From positions 1-6,984 of the forward strand of contig RFIK01000074.1 in the NCBI GenBank assembly GCA_003695605.1: a stretch of DNA of 6,984 bases, written 5' to 3'. Source of the DNA: Chlorobiota bacterium (lineage in GTDB: Bacteria; Bacteroidota; Ignavibacteria; Kapaibacteriales; NICIL-2). Positions 1 through 6,898 of this stretch are shown piece by piece; within the stretch, counting starts at the first letter, position 1; each line of letters begins with the position of its first letter. The notes beneath the pieces were generated by a model. The model saw only the letters and a list, made by a program, of their open reading frames with translations. It searched no databases and had not been told where the DNA came from. The position numbers were made by a program, and so were the translations under genes.

Positions 1-1558
1 GCGGCTGTTCTTCCCCTCCATAGCGGGGAAAGATTGCGTCGAGCGAGTCGAGCTTGAGCCTACCGCGGTCGAGGTGGGTACGAACATAGGCGTGCGCAAG
101 GTGCCGCTCTGCGATGCTGCTGGTGTCGAGCGTTAGCTCCAGTTGGGCATGCGCTGTCGCAAGTTCGATGCCATCGCCGCGGAGCGCAAGCGAGCCTGCC
201 AGCGCTGATGTCGGTAGGGAGGGATCAAGCCGTGCAAGGTCAACCTGGCTGAACGTGCCATCGACGGAGTAGCTGGTGGGAGTACCGATGCGTAGCAATG
301 CGCGAAGGTCTGCGCTCCCTACACTGGTTGTCGCGCGAACATCAGCCCAGAGAGAATCGCCAGCGCCGCGAGCGCGCAGCGTAGCGATGTGACAACCATC
401 GAGTGCTGCAATAGGCGGCAAATCCAGCCACCTGAGCAACTGCCGCACATCGCTCCACCACACCACGGATGGACGAAGTTCAGCGTTCCATCGCAGCGGC
501 GTGTTGCTGCGCAGATTGTGGACACTCACACGTCCGCGGAGGTGGGTACGTCCTGTTGCAGCATGCGCAAGGGCAATGCGCATGCTGTCGAGCGAACCCT
601 CGACAGTGGCATCGAGTTCGAGTGAGCTACCGAGCGCAAGTTCGGGCGGCAGCAGATGGTAGGCATCGTTTGGATGGAGGGGGGTTAGTGCGAGCCTTGC
701 ACGGTAGGGAAGCGTTGTGTCGCCGATGCCGAGCGTAGCTTTGGCGATGGTGATGTTCGATGCAGGGAGTACGATCGAAAGCGAGGTGACCGCTAGTGAT
801 GCAGTATCAACAGCAACGATGCCGGATGCCTGGCGAATATCCCAGCTGCTGATGCTATCGTGGAAGCTGAGTTCATCGAGTGCAAGCGTGTACTGGCGTT
901 GGCGAAGCTGAGCAAGCACCGTCGCACGCACTCGGACATCGGTCACCATTGCATGGAGTGGATCGAACCGCGCAGGGTGCTGGGGTCTTGCGATCGTATC
1001 CCGCACGTCATCGGTGGAAATCGTTCCGCTGCGGATTTCGAAGGAGCGGACGTAAACAAGCAGCGATGGCGGCTCTCCTGACGGGGATGAGGAAGGGCGG
1101 AGGAGATGTTCGAAATTCCACGTTCCATCGGCCAGACGCACCAGGTGCATACGCGGCGATTCGATACGGAGCACTTCGATGGCAACGGTGCGGAAGATGA
1201 GCGCTTCGGGGATGTACCGAAGCTCGATGTGTGGTGAGGCAAGGAGGGTATCTCCTTCGGCGACGAGTGCAACAGAATCCAGCTCGACGCCGTCGAAGAT
1301 GCGCACGCGAATGCTCCCGATCGAAAGATTGGCATTGAGCTGCTCCCGAAGCGCAGTTTGCAGTGCTTTGGCAAGCCAGCGGTTGAACGTTTCTGTCTGG
1401 GCCAGCGCAAACAGTGCGATCCCAAGCACAATGACGAGCGATCCACTTGCTACCATGCTGAATGCAAGAGCGCGCAGTAGACGCCGCATCAGTGGAAGAC
1501 CGCCTGCGAACCGAGCAGAAAGAAGACCGTAGAGAAATCGCCGTTTCATCGAGGGCAT
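1..1558 (-). CDS. AsmA/TamB-like envelope biogenesis protein, N-terminal part (runs off left edge)
   Basis: Reading the minus strand from the ATG at 1558 gives 519 codons without a stop, to the window edge. An in-frame TAA at 1573-1571 lies just upstream, so this ATG is the earliest possible; ATGs at 1549 and 1489 are alternatives, and none has a clear ribosome binding site. The product begins with a basic segment (KRR at 5-7, RR at 25-26) and one hydrophobic helix at about 31-53, as in inner-membrane-anchored AsmA/TamB proteins. Typical family features follow: a segment reading SIGSIRVRIFDGVELDSV, then strand-rich sequence, then DGTWNFEHLL, which resembles the dG-WN-L motif of AsmA-type N-termini. 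The rest is repetitive beta-type sequence with few charged clusters. Family members are usually far longer, bridging the periplasm in lipid or protein transport to the outer membrane. TamB versus another AsmA-like member cannot be decided without the C-terminus. It is divergent from metG. Confidence 0.8.
   Translation of the reverse strand, partial: MPSMKRRFLYGLLSARFAGGLPLMRRLLRALAFSMVASGSLVIVLGIALFALAQTETFNRWLAKALQTALREQLNANLSIGSIRVRIFDGVELDSVALVAEGDTLLASPHIELRYIPEALIFRTVAIEVLRIESPRMHLVRLADGTWNFEHLLRPSSSPSGEPPSLLVYVRSFEIRSGTISTDDVRDTIARPQHPARFDPLHAMVTDVRVRATVLAQLRQRQYTLALDELSFHDSISSWDIRQASGIVAVDTASLAVTSLSIVLPASNITIAKATLGIGDTTLPYRARLALTPLHPNDAYHLLPPELALGSSLELDATVEGSLDSMRIALAHAATGRTHLRGRVSVHNLRSNTPLRWNAELRPSVVWWSDVRQLLRWLDLPPIAALDGCHIATLRARGAGDSLWADVRATTSVGSADLRALLRIGTPTSYSVDGTFSQVDLARLDPSLPTSALAGSLALRGDGIELATAHAQLELTLDTSSIAERHLAHAYVRTHLDRGRLKLDSLDAIFPRYGGEEQP
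71..550. repeat. In-frame 12-bp direct repeat GAGGTGGGTACG (71-82 and 539-550) within the TamB-like gene
   Basis: The same 12 bases occur at 71-82 and 539-550, 468 bp (156 codons) apart and in the same frame of the minus-strand gene. They encode the related peptides VRTHLDRGR and GRTHLRGRV. Internal similarity of this kind fits the repeated beta-strand architecture of AsmA/TamB proteins. The repeat is too short to imply a recombination unit. Confidence 0.45.
559..605. repeat. Two adjoining perfect inverted repeats inside the TamB-like gene
   Basis: CAGCATGCGC at 559-568 pairs exactly with GCGCATGCTG at 578-587 (10-bp stem, 9-nt loop). Directly abutting it, TGTCGAG at 586-592 pairs with CTCGACA at 599-605 (7-bp stem, 6-nt loop). 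The two stems share the TG at 586-587. They lie in the coding region, encoding part of a segment reading GSLDSMRIALAHAATG. No T-tract follows on either strand, so they do not look like a terminator. They could be a chance outcome of codon choice or an mRNA structure. Confidence 0.6.
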
Positions 1559-1596
1559 AGACGTTGCAAGTTACTATTCCGCGTCGGATGCTCCCG

Positions 1597-1604
1597 TATC
1601 TTTG
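1597..1604 (+). promoter_or_regulatory. Bacteroidota-type -7 promoter element (TATCTTTG) for metG
   Basis: TATCTTTG fully matches the TAnnTTTG -7 consensus of Bacteroidota primary sigma factors. Transcription would start near 1611 and give a leader of about 20 nt before the metG ATG at 1632. The expected -33 TTG, 19 nt upstream (1575-1577), reads TAT, so the upstream half is not conserved. The element lies in the 73-bp divergent region between the TamB-like gene and metG. No equally good element is seen for the minus-strand gene. Confidence 0.45.
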
Positions 1605-1631
1605 TGCGGAACTGATGGACAGCAGCGCTCT

Positions 1632-3785
1632 ATGACGCGACAGTACCTGATCACAGCTGCATTACCCTACGCAAACGGCTACCTTCACCTTGGTCACATT
1701 GCAGGTGCATACTTACCTGCAGATCTTTATGCACGGTACCTCCGGCTTGCTGGCGAGCAGGTTCTCTTCGTCTGTGGTTCTGACGAACACGGTGTGGCGA
1801 TTACGATCCGGGCTGAGCAAGAGGGTAAAACGCCCCAGGAGATCGTGGACCATTACCACGCCGCCAACAGGGAAGCCTTTGACCAGTTTGGGATAAGTTT
1901 TGACGTGTACGGGCGTACCTCGAGCCCTCTGCATCATCGCGTGGCGCAGGAATGGTTTTTGGATTTCTACCGTCGCGGTTTGCTCGAGGAGCGGCAACAG
2001 TTGCAGTTCTACGATGAGCAGGCGGGGATGTTTTTGCCTGACCGTTACGTTGAGGGGACCTGCCCCAACTGTGGATACGAGCGTGCACGTGGCGATCAGT
2101 GCGAACAGTGCGGTGCCTACTACGATCAGCTCGCATTGAAGAACCCACGGTCGCTCGTGAGCGGGAAGCCGCCTGCTCTGCGACCAACAACGCACTGGTA
2201 CTTTCGACTCAGCCAGTTCCAACACGCGCTCGAGGAGTACATCGCTTCGCACCAAGACGAATGGAAGGAGAACGTCCTCCAGCAAGCGCGAGCATGGCTC
2301 AAGCAAGGTTTGCAGGATCGTGCAGTCACGCGAGACTTACGGTGGGGGGTACCCGTCCCGCTACCGAATACTGAAGGGAAAGTCCTCTACGTTTGGTTCG
2401 AGGCGCTGCTGGGATACATCAGTGCTACGCAGGGATGGGCGTGCGAGCAGGGCGATTCTGATCGTTGGCAGCAGTGGTGGCTGCAATCGAGCGACCGCCA
2501 GACGTACTACGCTGCATTCATTGGGAAAGACAACATTGTTTTCCACACGCTCATGTTCCCTGCGATGCTCATGGCGCGGGGCGGGTACATTCTGCCATCG
2601 AACGTACCTGCACACGAATTCCTCAATCTCGAGGGGCAGAAATTTTCGAAGTCGCGCAATTGGAGTATTGACCTTCGCGATGCGCTGGCGGACTTTCCGC
2701 ATCCGCACCATCGCGATGCATTGCGCTACGCGTTGGCGATGAATTTCCCCGAAACGCGAGACGCCGATTTTACGTGGGGAGACTTCCAAGCCCGCACCAA
2801 CAATGAATTGGCAGCAATCGTGGGGAATTACGCCAACCGCGTGATTGCGTTCATTGCGCGACATTTCGAGGGTAAAGTGCCGGTGCTCTCTGAGCAGGAT
2901 CGAGAATTCCCCGCCAGGTGGCATGCTGTTGTTGCGAATTCCTCCGGCGGGAGCAGTGCGCTCGATGCAGAGCAGTTCTCTGCGGAAGAACGCGCGATGA
3001 TTGCTGCGCTTGCCCGTGGCGCAGAAGCTATTGCGACAGCATATCGCTCATTCCGCTTTCGGGATGCGACGAGCGAAACGATGAACCTTGCGCGGGCAGC
3101 GAACAAATTCTTCAACGATGCTGCTCCATGGAAATCGCTCGCGGAAAATCCCGCCCAATGTGCGCGAACGCTCTACACCTGCGTGCAAGTGCTGCGGAGT
3201 ATCGCGATCGCACTGGCACCAGTCGCCCCACACCTGTCGCGGAGCATCCAGCAGCTCTGCGGTATTGCGCAGCCGACGACAGGCGAATTCTCGGGAGCAA
3301 CTCCAGGGCCGAACGTATGGGCGACAATCCCCCAGCCGCTCATTGAGCAGGGAACGTTGCTTGGCCAACCGCAGCGCCTTATCGAACCGATCAGCGACGA
3401 ACGCATCGCGCTGCAACGTGCGAAACTCGGTGCTCCTGCAGCCCAGTTAGCACCCCACCGTGAACGCATTAGCATCGAGGAATTTTCTCGCATCGAACTA
3501 CGCACCGGACGGATCGTTTCTGCCGAGCGGGTACCGAAATCGAACAAGCTCATCAAGCTGATCGTCAATCTCGGCAGCGAAGAGCGGCAGATTGTGGCAG
3601 GTATCGGCAAGCACTACACACCCGATGAACTGATCGGCCTCGACGTTGTCGTCGTTGCTAATCTTGCGCCCGCTCAGCTCATGGGGGTTGAGTCGAACGG
3701 CATGCTGCTAGCTGCCAACAATGGGGAGCGGTTAGTGATTGTTTCGCCACGCGACGAGATTCCGCCCGGCTCGGTTGTGCGGTAG
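1632..3785 (+). CDS. metG: Methionyl-tRNA synthetase with C-terminal tRNA-binding domain
   Basis: This cytosolic enzyme charges tRNA-Met with methionine using ATP. The 717-residue product has the class I signature HLGH at 19-22 in the context PYANGYLHLGH, and the second signature KFSKS at 337-341 (the KMSKS motif). A zinc knuckle has Cys144, Cys147, Cys157 and Cys160 in a CxxC-x9-CxxC pattern, at nearly the same place as in the E. coli enzyme. An anticodon-binding helical domain follows. Residues about 613-717 form a Trbp111/EMAP-II-type OB-fold tRNA-binding domain (ELRTGRIVSAERVPKSNKL, then the end region with SNGMLLAA). The length fits full-length MetRS with this appended domain. An upstream in-frame TTG at 1602 was rejected because it overlaps the -7 element and family homology begins at MTRQYLITAALPYANG. 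It is the likely first gene of a four-gene plus-strand run. Confidence 0.97.
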   Translation: MTRQYLITAALPYANGYLHLGHIAGAYLPADLYARYLRLAGEQVLFVCGSDEHGVAITIRAEQEGKTPQEIVDHYHAANREAFDQFGISFDVYGRTSSPLHHRVAQEWFLDFYRRGLLEERQQLQFYDEQAGMFLPDRYVEGTCPNCGYERARGDQCEQCGAYYDQLALKNPRSLVSGKPPALRPTTHWYFRLSQFQHALEEYIASHQDEWKENVLQQARAWLKQGLQDRAVTRDLRWGVPVPLPNTEGKVLYVWFEALLGYISATQGWACEQGDSDRWQQWWLQSSDRQTYYAAFIGKDNIVFHTLMFPAMLMARGGYILPSNVPAHEFLNLEGQKFSKSRNWSIDLRDALADFPHPHHRDALRYALAMNFPETRDADFTWGDFQARTNNELAAIVGNYANRVIAFIARHFEGKVPVLSEQDREFPARWHAVVANSSGGSSALDAEQFSAEERAMIAALARGAEAIATAYRSFRFRDATSETMNLARAANKFFNDAAPWKSLAENPAQCARTLYTCVQVLRSIAIALAPVAPHLSRSIQQLCGIAQPTTGEFSGATPGPNVWATIPQPLIEQGTLLGQPQRLIEPISDERIALQRAKLGAPAAQLAPHRERISIEEFSRIELRTGRIVSAERVPKSNKLIKLIVNLGSEERQIVAGIGKHYTPDELIGLDVVVVANLAPAQLMGVESNGMLLAANNGERLVIVSPRDEIPPGSVVR

Positions 3786-3820
3786 TAAATTCGCCATCGG
3801 TTCTCTTTCCAACCTTGCCA

Positions 3821-4759
3821 ATGCTGCGGTACTTGCTCGGGCGGCTCGGCTATACCGTTCTCATGCTGCTCGGTGTCGTGACAGTCTCGTTTTTCCTCGT
3901 GCGAGCAATTCCTGGCGATCCGGCACGGGTCATGCTTGGACAGCGTGCTGATGAGGCGACGCTTCAAGCGCTGCGTGAGCAGTACGGCTTCAACAGGCCA
4001 CTCTACGTGCAGTACTGGCGGTACCTGGAACGCCTTGTAGTCGGGGACCTGGGGCGCTCGATTGCGTCGAATCGCCCAGTGCTCGAAATCGTGCTCGATC
4101 GCCTTCCAGCGACCGCCCTGCTGGCAACAGTTGCCATGGTGATCGCGACGGTGCTGGGGATTGTGCTCGGTGTTCTCTCCGCAGTGCGCGCCAATACATG
4201 GCTCGACACTGCAACGATGGCACTGGCGCAGTTCGGGATTTCGCTGCCTTCGATCGTGATGGCGATTTTCTTGATGGTGCTCTTCGGGCAAGTCTTGCCG
4301 TGGTTCCCGATTGCGGGGTACGTTGATCGTGGCATCGAATACTTGGTCTTGCCGGCAGTGACGCTGGGTATCCGTCCGCTGGCGATCATCGCACGGGTAA
4401 CACGTTCGAGCATGCTCGAAGTGCTCGGGCAGGATTACATCCGCACTGCGCGAGCGAAAGGCTTATCGCGCGGCCGTGTCATCGTCGTTCACGCACTGCG
4501 CAATGCGCTCAATCCCGTGGTGACGACGGTCGGGACGTGGTTTGCTGGGTTGCTTGCAGGGGCGTACTTTGTCGAGTACATCTTCAATTGGCCAGGGATT
4601 GGCAGTGCTGCGTTCGATGCAATCACCAAGCTGGATTACCCCGTCATTCAGGGAACTGTGCTTTTTACCGCAGCGGTTTTCGTTATCGTGAACTTTTTCT
4701 CTGACGTGCTCTACGCGATGCTCGATCCGCGAGTTGAACTTTCATCCCAGCGTGTGTAA
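3821..4759 (+). CDS. ABC transporter permease of the dipeptide/oligopeptide/nickel family (DppB/OppB/NikB type)
   Basis: This is an integral inner-membrane permease subunit of a peptide- or nickel-type ABC importer. The 312-residue product starts with a helix at about 9-29, followed by the family-typical FFLVRAIPGDPA and, near 75, GDLGRS. Further hydrophobic segments lie near 98-120, 135-157, 173-193, 232-255 and 277-297, giving six in all. The cytoplasmic EAA-type coupling loop is clear at about 205-230: DYIRTARAKGLSRGRV, then HALRNALNP. The C-terminus YAMLDPRVEL is also typical. I chose the ATG at 3821 over an in-frame TTG at 3815; neither has a ribosome binding site. It starts 35 bp after metG and ends 2 bp before the first possible msrA ATG. 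The usual partners (second permease, ATPases, binding protein) are not beside it, so the substrate cannot be assigned. Confidence 0.93.
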   Translation: MLRYLLGRLGYTVLMLLGVVTVSFFLVRAIPGDPARVMLGQRADEATLQALREQYGFNRPLYVQYWRYLERLVVGDLGRSIASNRPVLEIVLDRLPATALLATVAMVIATVLGIVLGVLSAVRANTWLDTATMALAQFGISLPSIVMAIFLMVLFGQVLPWFPIAGYVDRGIEYLVLPAVTLGIRPLAIIARVTRSSMLEVLGQDYIRTARAKGLSRGRVIVVHALRNALNPVVTTVGTWFAGLLAGAYFVEYIFNWPGIGSAAFDAITKLDYPVIQGTVLFTAAVFVIVNFFSDVLYAMLDPRVELSSQRV

Positions 4760-4761
4760 GC

Positions 4762-5406
4762 ATGATCGCAGAGGCTGCGATAGCGTTCGTTCTCTTTGCC
4801 GGTGGGTGTGCGCGCTCCGACAGTGAACATTTCCACAACATAGGTTGCTCAACAATGGCAAACGATAGCGTCGAGGTTGCAACATTCGGTGCTGGATGCT
4901 TCTGGTGTACAGAGGCAATCTTTTCGCGGCTCGATGGGGTGATTTCCGTTGTGCCAGGGTACAGTGGCGGTCACGTTCTGAATCCCACCTACGAGCAGGT
5001 ATGCACTGGGAGAACTGGGCATGCTGAGGTCTGCCAGATCACGTTCGATCCCAAACGCATTTCGTATGACGAGTTGCTCGAGGTCTTTTGGAAAACGCAC
5101 GATCCCACCACACCGAATCGCCAAGGCAACGACGTTGGTCCACAATATCGCTCGGTGATTTTTTACCATTCCGACGCCCAGCGGCAGCGCGCAGAGTACT
5201 ACAAACGCATGTTGGATGAAAGTGGTGCATTCGATGCACCGATTGTGACGGAAATTGTTCCGTTCGAGCAGTTCTGGCCCGCCGAAGAGTACCACCGCAA
5301 TTACTTCGTGCGCAATCCCGAGAAAGCCTATTGTGCATTGGTTATTCGTCCGAAAGTGGAAAAGTTCGAGAAGGTCTTCCGTTCGAAGCTCCGCCAGGCG
5401 CAATGA
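4762..5406 (+). CDS. msrA: Peptide methionine sulfoxide reductase A, possibly exported as a lipoprotein
   Basis: MsrA reduces the S-epimer of methionine sulfoxide in proteins, usually with thioredoxin. The catalytic motif GCFWC is at 45-49, with nucleophile Cys46. Other family blocks are YSGGHVLNPTYEQVCTGRTG, HDPTTPNRQGNDVGPQYRS and the C-terminal NPEKAYC, whose Cys191 is a likely resolving cysteine. Cys91 replaces the valine common in the AEVVQ block. The start is uncertain. The ATG at 4762, 2 bp after the permease stop, adds 31 residues reading MIAEAAIAFVLFAGGC and onward: a hydrophobic stretch ending in a lipobox-like AGGC at 13-16, which would suit an envelope lipoprotein. However, it has no positive charge and Ala at -3, both poor for a lipoprotein signal. 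The alternative ATG at 4855 (MANDSVEV) gives a compact 183-residue cytosolic enzyme. Family assignment is certain; the N-terminus is not. Confidence 0.96.
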   Translation: MIAEAAIAFVLFAGGCARSDSEHFHNIGCSTMANDSVEVATFGAGCFWCTEAIFSRLDGVISVVPGYSGGHVLNPTYEQVCTGRTGHAEVCQITFDPKRISYDELLEVFWKTHDPTTPNRQGNDVGPQYRSVIFYHSDAQRQRAEYYKRMLDESGAFDAPIVTEIVPFEQFWPAEEYHRNYFVRNPEKAYCALVIRPKVEKFEKVFRSKLRQAQ

Positions 5407-5780
5407 GCCAAAAGCCCCAGCGAAAGAAGCAGTTTGTACGCACGCCTGCCTATCCGGGCGGGTCGAAAGCGCTCAGGGATTTCATCCAGCGGAACGTGCG
5501 CTACCCCACCGAAGCGCTCGTCAAGCGGATCGAGGGAGATGTTCACGTAGCGTTCGAGGTGGATGAGGAAGGGTACGTTCACCGTCCACGCGTTCTGCGC
5601 GGCATCGGCTACGGCTGCGATGAAGAGGCAGTGCGTGTGGTATCGCTCCTCCGGTATCGTCCTGTGCGGAACCGAGGTGTGAAGGTCACAGCCCACATGG
5701 ATCTGGTCATTCACTTTCGCTTGCCGTCGGCGCAGCCGCTCGAGATTGTGTACCACTACCGTCCAGCGAGCGACTCATAA
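5403..5780 (+). CDS. Stand-alone TonB C-terminal-domain protein without visible membrane anchor
   Basis: The 125-residue product is almost entirely a TonB C-terminal domain (about 17-107). Recognisable blocks are YPGGSKALRDFIQRNVRYP, EGDVHVAFEVDEEGYV, VLRGIGYGCDEEAVRVV and the closing LVIHFRL, in the order seen in Bacteroidota energy transducers. Full TonB proteins carry an N-terminal transmembrane helix and a proline-rich periplasmic linker. Here only a short basic tail (MSQKPQRKKQ) precedes the domain, and the upstream extension from a TTG at 5331 adds no helix either. The ATG overlaps the msrA stop by 4 nt (ATGA), which suggests translational coupling. It is unlikely to act as a classical energy transducer unless tethered by a partner. 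It may instead be a soluble adaptor or a remnant of a larger gene. Its end overlaps convergent pta by 74 bp. Confidence 0.85.
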   Translation: MSQKPQRKKQFVRTPAYPGGSKALRDFIQRNVRYPTEALVKRIEGDVHVAFEVDEEGYVHRPRVLRGIGYGCDEEAVRVVSLLRYRPVRNRGVKVTAHMDLVIHFRLPSAQPLEIVYHYRPASDS

Positions 5781-6753
5781 GGAGCGCGATGCACGCTACC
5801 GAGATGATGTCCTGCACCGAACACCCGCGGGAGAGGTCGCAGTACGGTTTCGCTAATCCCTGGACGATTGGACCGAGTGCGATCGCGCCAGCGAGACGTT
5901 CGGTGAGCTTGTAGGCGATATTTCCGGCGTCGAGATTTGGGAAGATGAGCACAGTAGCGTTGCCAGCAACCGTGGAGCCGGGTGCCTTTCGCGCGGCGAC
6001 ATCTGGAACGAGTGCAGCATCTGCCTGGAGTTCACCATCGGAGAGGATGTCCGGGCGCAGCGATTGGGCGATCTGCACCGCACGCTGAACCTTTTCGACT
6101 GCTGGATGCGCTGCGCTCCCTTTCGTCGAGAACGAGAGGAATGCCACACGCGGCTCCTGTTGCAGAATCCTGCGATAGTTCTCTGCCGTTGCGATAGCGA
6201 TTTCGGCAAGCTGCTCAGAGGTTGGTTCGGGGACGACACCGCAATCAGCGTAGAAGACCGTTCGGTCGCCGAGTACCATCACAAAATAGCTGCTCATCGT
6301 GCGGCTGCCAGGCGCAAGTCCAACGGTCGAGAGCGCAGCGCGAAGGACATCGCTGGTCGTTGAGCGCGAACCGGCGACAACAGCGCTGACATCGCCGCGA
6401 TCGAGCAGGATCCCCGCTGCGGTGAGCGGCTCAAGGACGCGGTGCCGTGCGTGCTCTGGTTGGATCGGTTTGCTGCGCTGTTTGCTCGTAAATTCGTCAG
6501 CCAAGATATCCTGCTGCGCAGTTGGGTCAAATAGCTCAATGCTCGGTGGCAGGAGAATTCCTGCAGCTTCAGCGATGCGGCGAATCTGCGTGGCATCACC
6601 GACCAGGATTGGCTGAGCAATGCCTCGGCTGGCCAGGGTGCACGCAGCTCGGAGCGTACGCTCGTCGGTAGCATCGGGGAATGCAATGCGTCCACTGATC
6701 GCGGCGGCGCGTTCCTCAAGTTGCTGGAGAAATTTCTGCTGAAACTCCGTCAT
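5707..6753 (-). CDS. pta: Phosphate acetyltransferase (phosphotransacetylase)
   Basis: Pta interconverts acetyl-CoA plus phosphate and acetyl-phosphate plus CoA in the cytosol, normally paired with acetate kinase. The 348-residue product is a single-domain Pta. It has an N-terminal IAFPDATDERTLRAA block, AGSRSTTSDVLRAAL near 127-141, SDGELQADAALVPDVAARK at 238-256, then FPNLDAGNIAYKL and GPIVQGLAKP, ending in DLSRG with the catalytic-region Arg309. In the usual PVNDLSRG block the sequence reads PYCDLSRG. I chose the ATG at 6753; a TTG at 6849 would add 32 residues unlike the family, and that stretch contains the candidate promoter. The last 20-odd residues (from about 326, MSRSLDGSG and onward) lie beyond the usual domain end and overlap the TonB-domain gene. 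Phosphate butyryltransferase is a related alternative but less likely on these motifs. No acetate kinase gene is visible here. Confidence 0.95.
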   Translation of the reverse strand: MTEFQQKFLQQLEERAAAISGRIAFPDATDERTLRAACTLASRGIAQPILVGDATQIRRIAEAAGILLPPSIELFDPTAQQDILADEFTSKQRSKPIQPEHARHRVLEPLTAAGILLDRGDVSAVVAGSRSTTSDVLRAALSTVGLAPGSRTMSSYFVMVLGDRTVFYADCGVVPEPTSEQLAEIAIATAENYRRILQQEPRVAFLSFSTKGSAAHPAVEKVQRAVQIAQSLRPDILSDGELQADAALVPDVAARKAPGSTVAGNATVLIFPNLDAGNIAYKLTERLAGAIALGPIVQGLAKPYCDLSRGCSVQDIISVACIALLMSRSLDGSGTQSRAAAPTASESE

Positions 6754-6898
6754 CGCAGTGGCCAGTTTTTCCTGCTGCAAATTTCCGTAAAAGTACCGAT
6801 TGGGTGTGGCTCTCCATCGGTGTAGTTTAGCGCCAGGTGAGGGTACCAAAGTATCAAGGGGGCTTTCTACTCCGGGATAGGTGGGGGCGCGCCGGGTG
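6754..6898. other. Intergenic region upstream of pta
   Basis: These 145 bp separate the possible partial gene at the right edge from pta. Apart from the candidate promoter I see only an isolated palindrome GGCGCGCC at 6886-6893 with no loop and no T-tract, so there is no convincing terminator. All plus-strand frames contain stops. Confidence 0.5.
6788..6817 (-). promoter_or_regulatory. pta: Candidate pta promoter (ATG-N19-TACTTTTA)
   Basis: On the minus strand TACTTTTA (6795-6788) matches the TAnnTTTG consensus except for the last base. Exactly 19 nt upstream, ATG (6817-6815) differs from the -33 TTG by one base. Transcription would start near 6781 and give a leader of roughly 28 nt before the ATG at 6753. 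Position and spacing are good, but both halves are imperfect. Confidence 0.3.

Noticed and set aside
943..1446. A 167-codon minus-strand open frame inside the TamB-like gene
   Set aside because: It is a different minus-strand frame from the continuous 519-codon frame, is rich in Ser/Arg/Pro/Cys with no family resemblance, and is best explained as a shadow.
1602..1631. TTG start giving a 10-residue N-terminal extension of MetRS
   Set aside because: It overlaps the TATCTTTG promoter element, and homology begins at the ATG at 1632.
3204..3211. GCGATCGC palindrome, the HIP1 motif known from cyanobacteria
   Set aside because: I noticed only this one copy, inside metG, and other features do not suggest a cyanobacterium.
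3674..4291. A 205-codon minus-strand open frame antisense to metG and the permease
   Set aside because: Its composition (His, Gln, Arg, Glu rich) is that of an antisense shadow, and it spans two well-supported plus-strand genes.
4849..5403. A 184-codon minus-strand open frame antisense to msrA
   Set aside because: It mirrors a gene with unmistakable MsrA motifs and shows no recognisable domain itself.
6754..6849. TTG start at 6849 adding 32 residues to Pta
   Set aside because: The extra residues do not resemble Pta N-termini and the stretch contains the candidate promoter; ATG at 6753 fits better.
6886..6893. GGCGCGCC palindrome as a possible terminator or operator
   Set aside because: It has no loop, no flanking pairing and no T-tract; chance is likely in GC-rich sequence.
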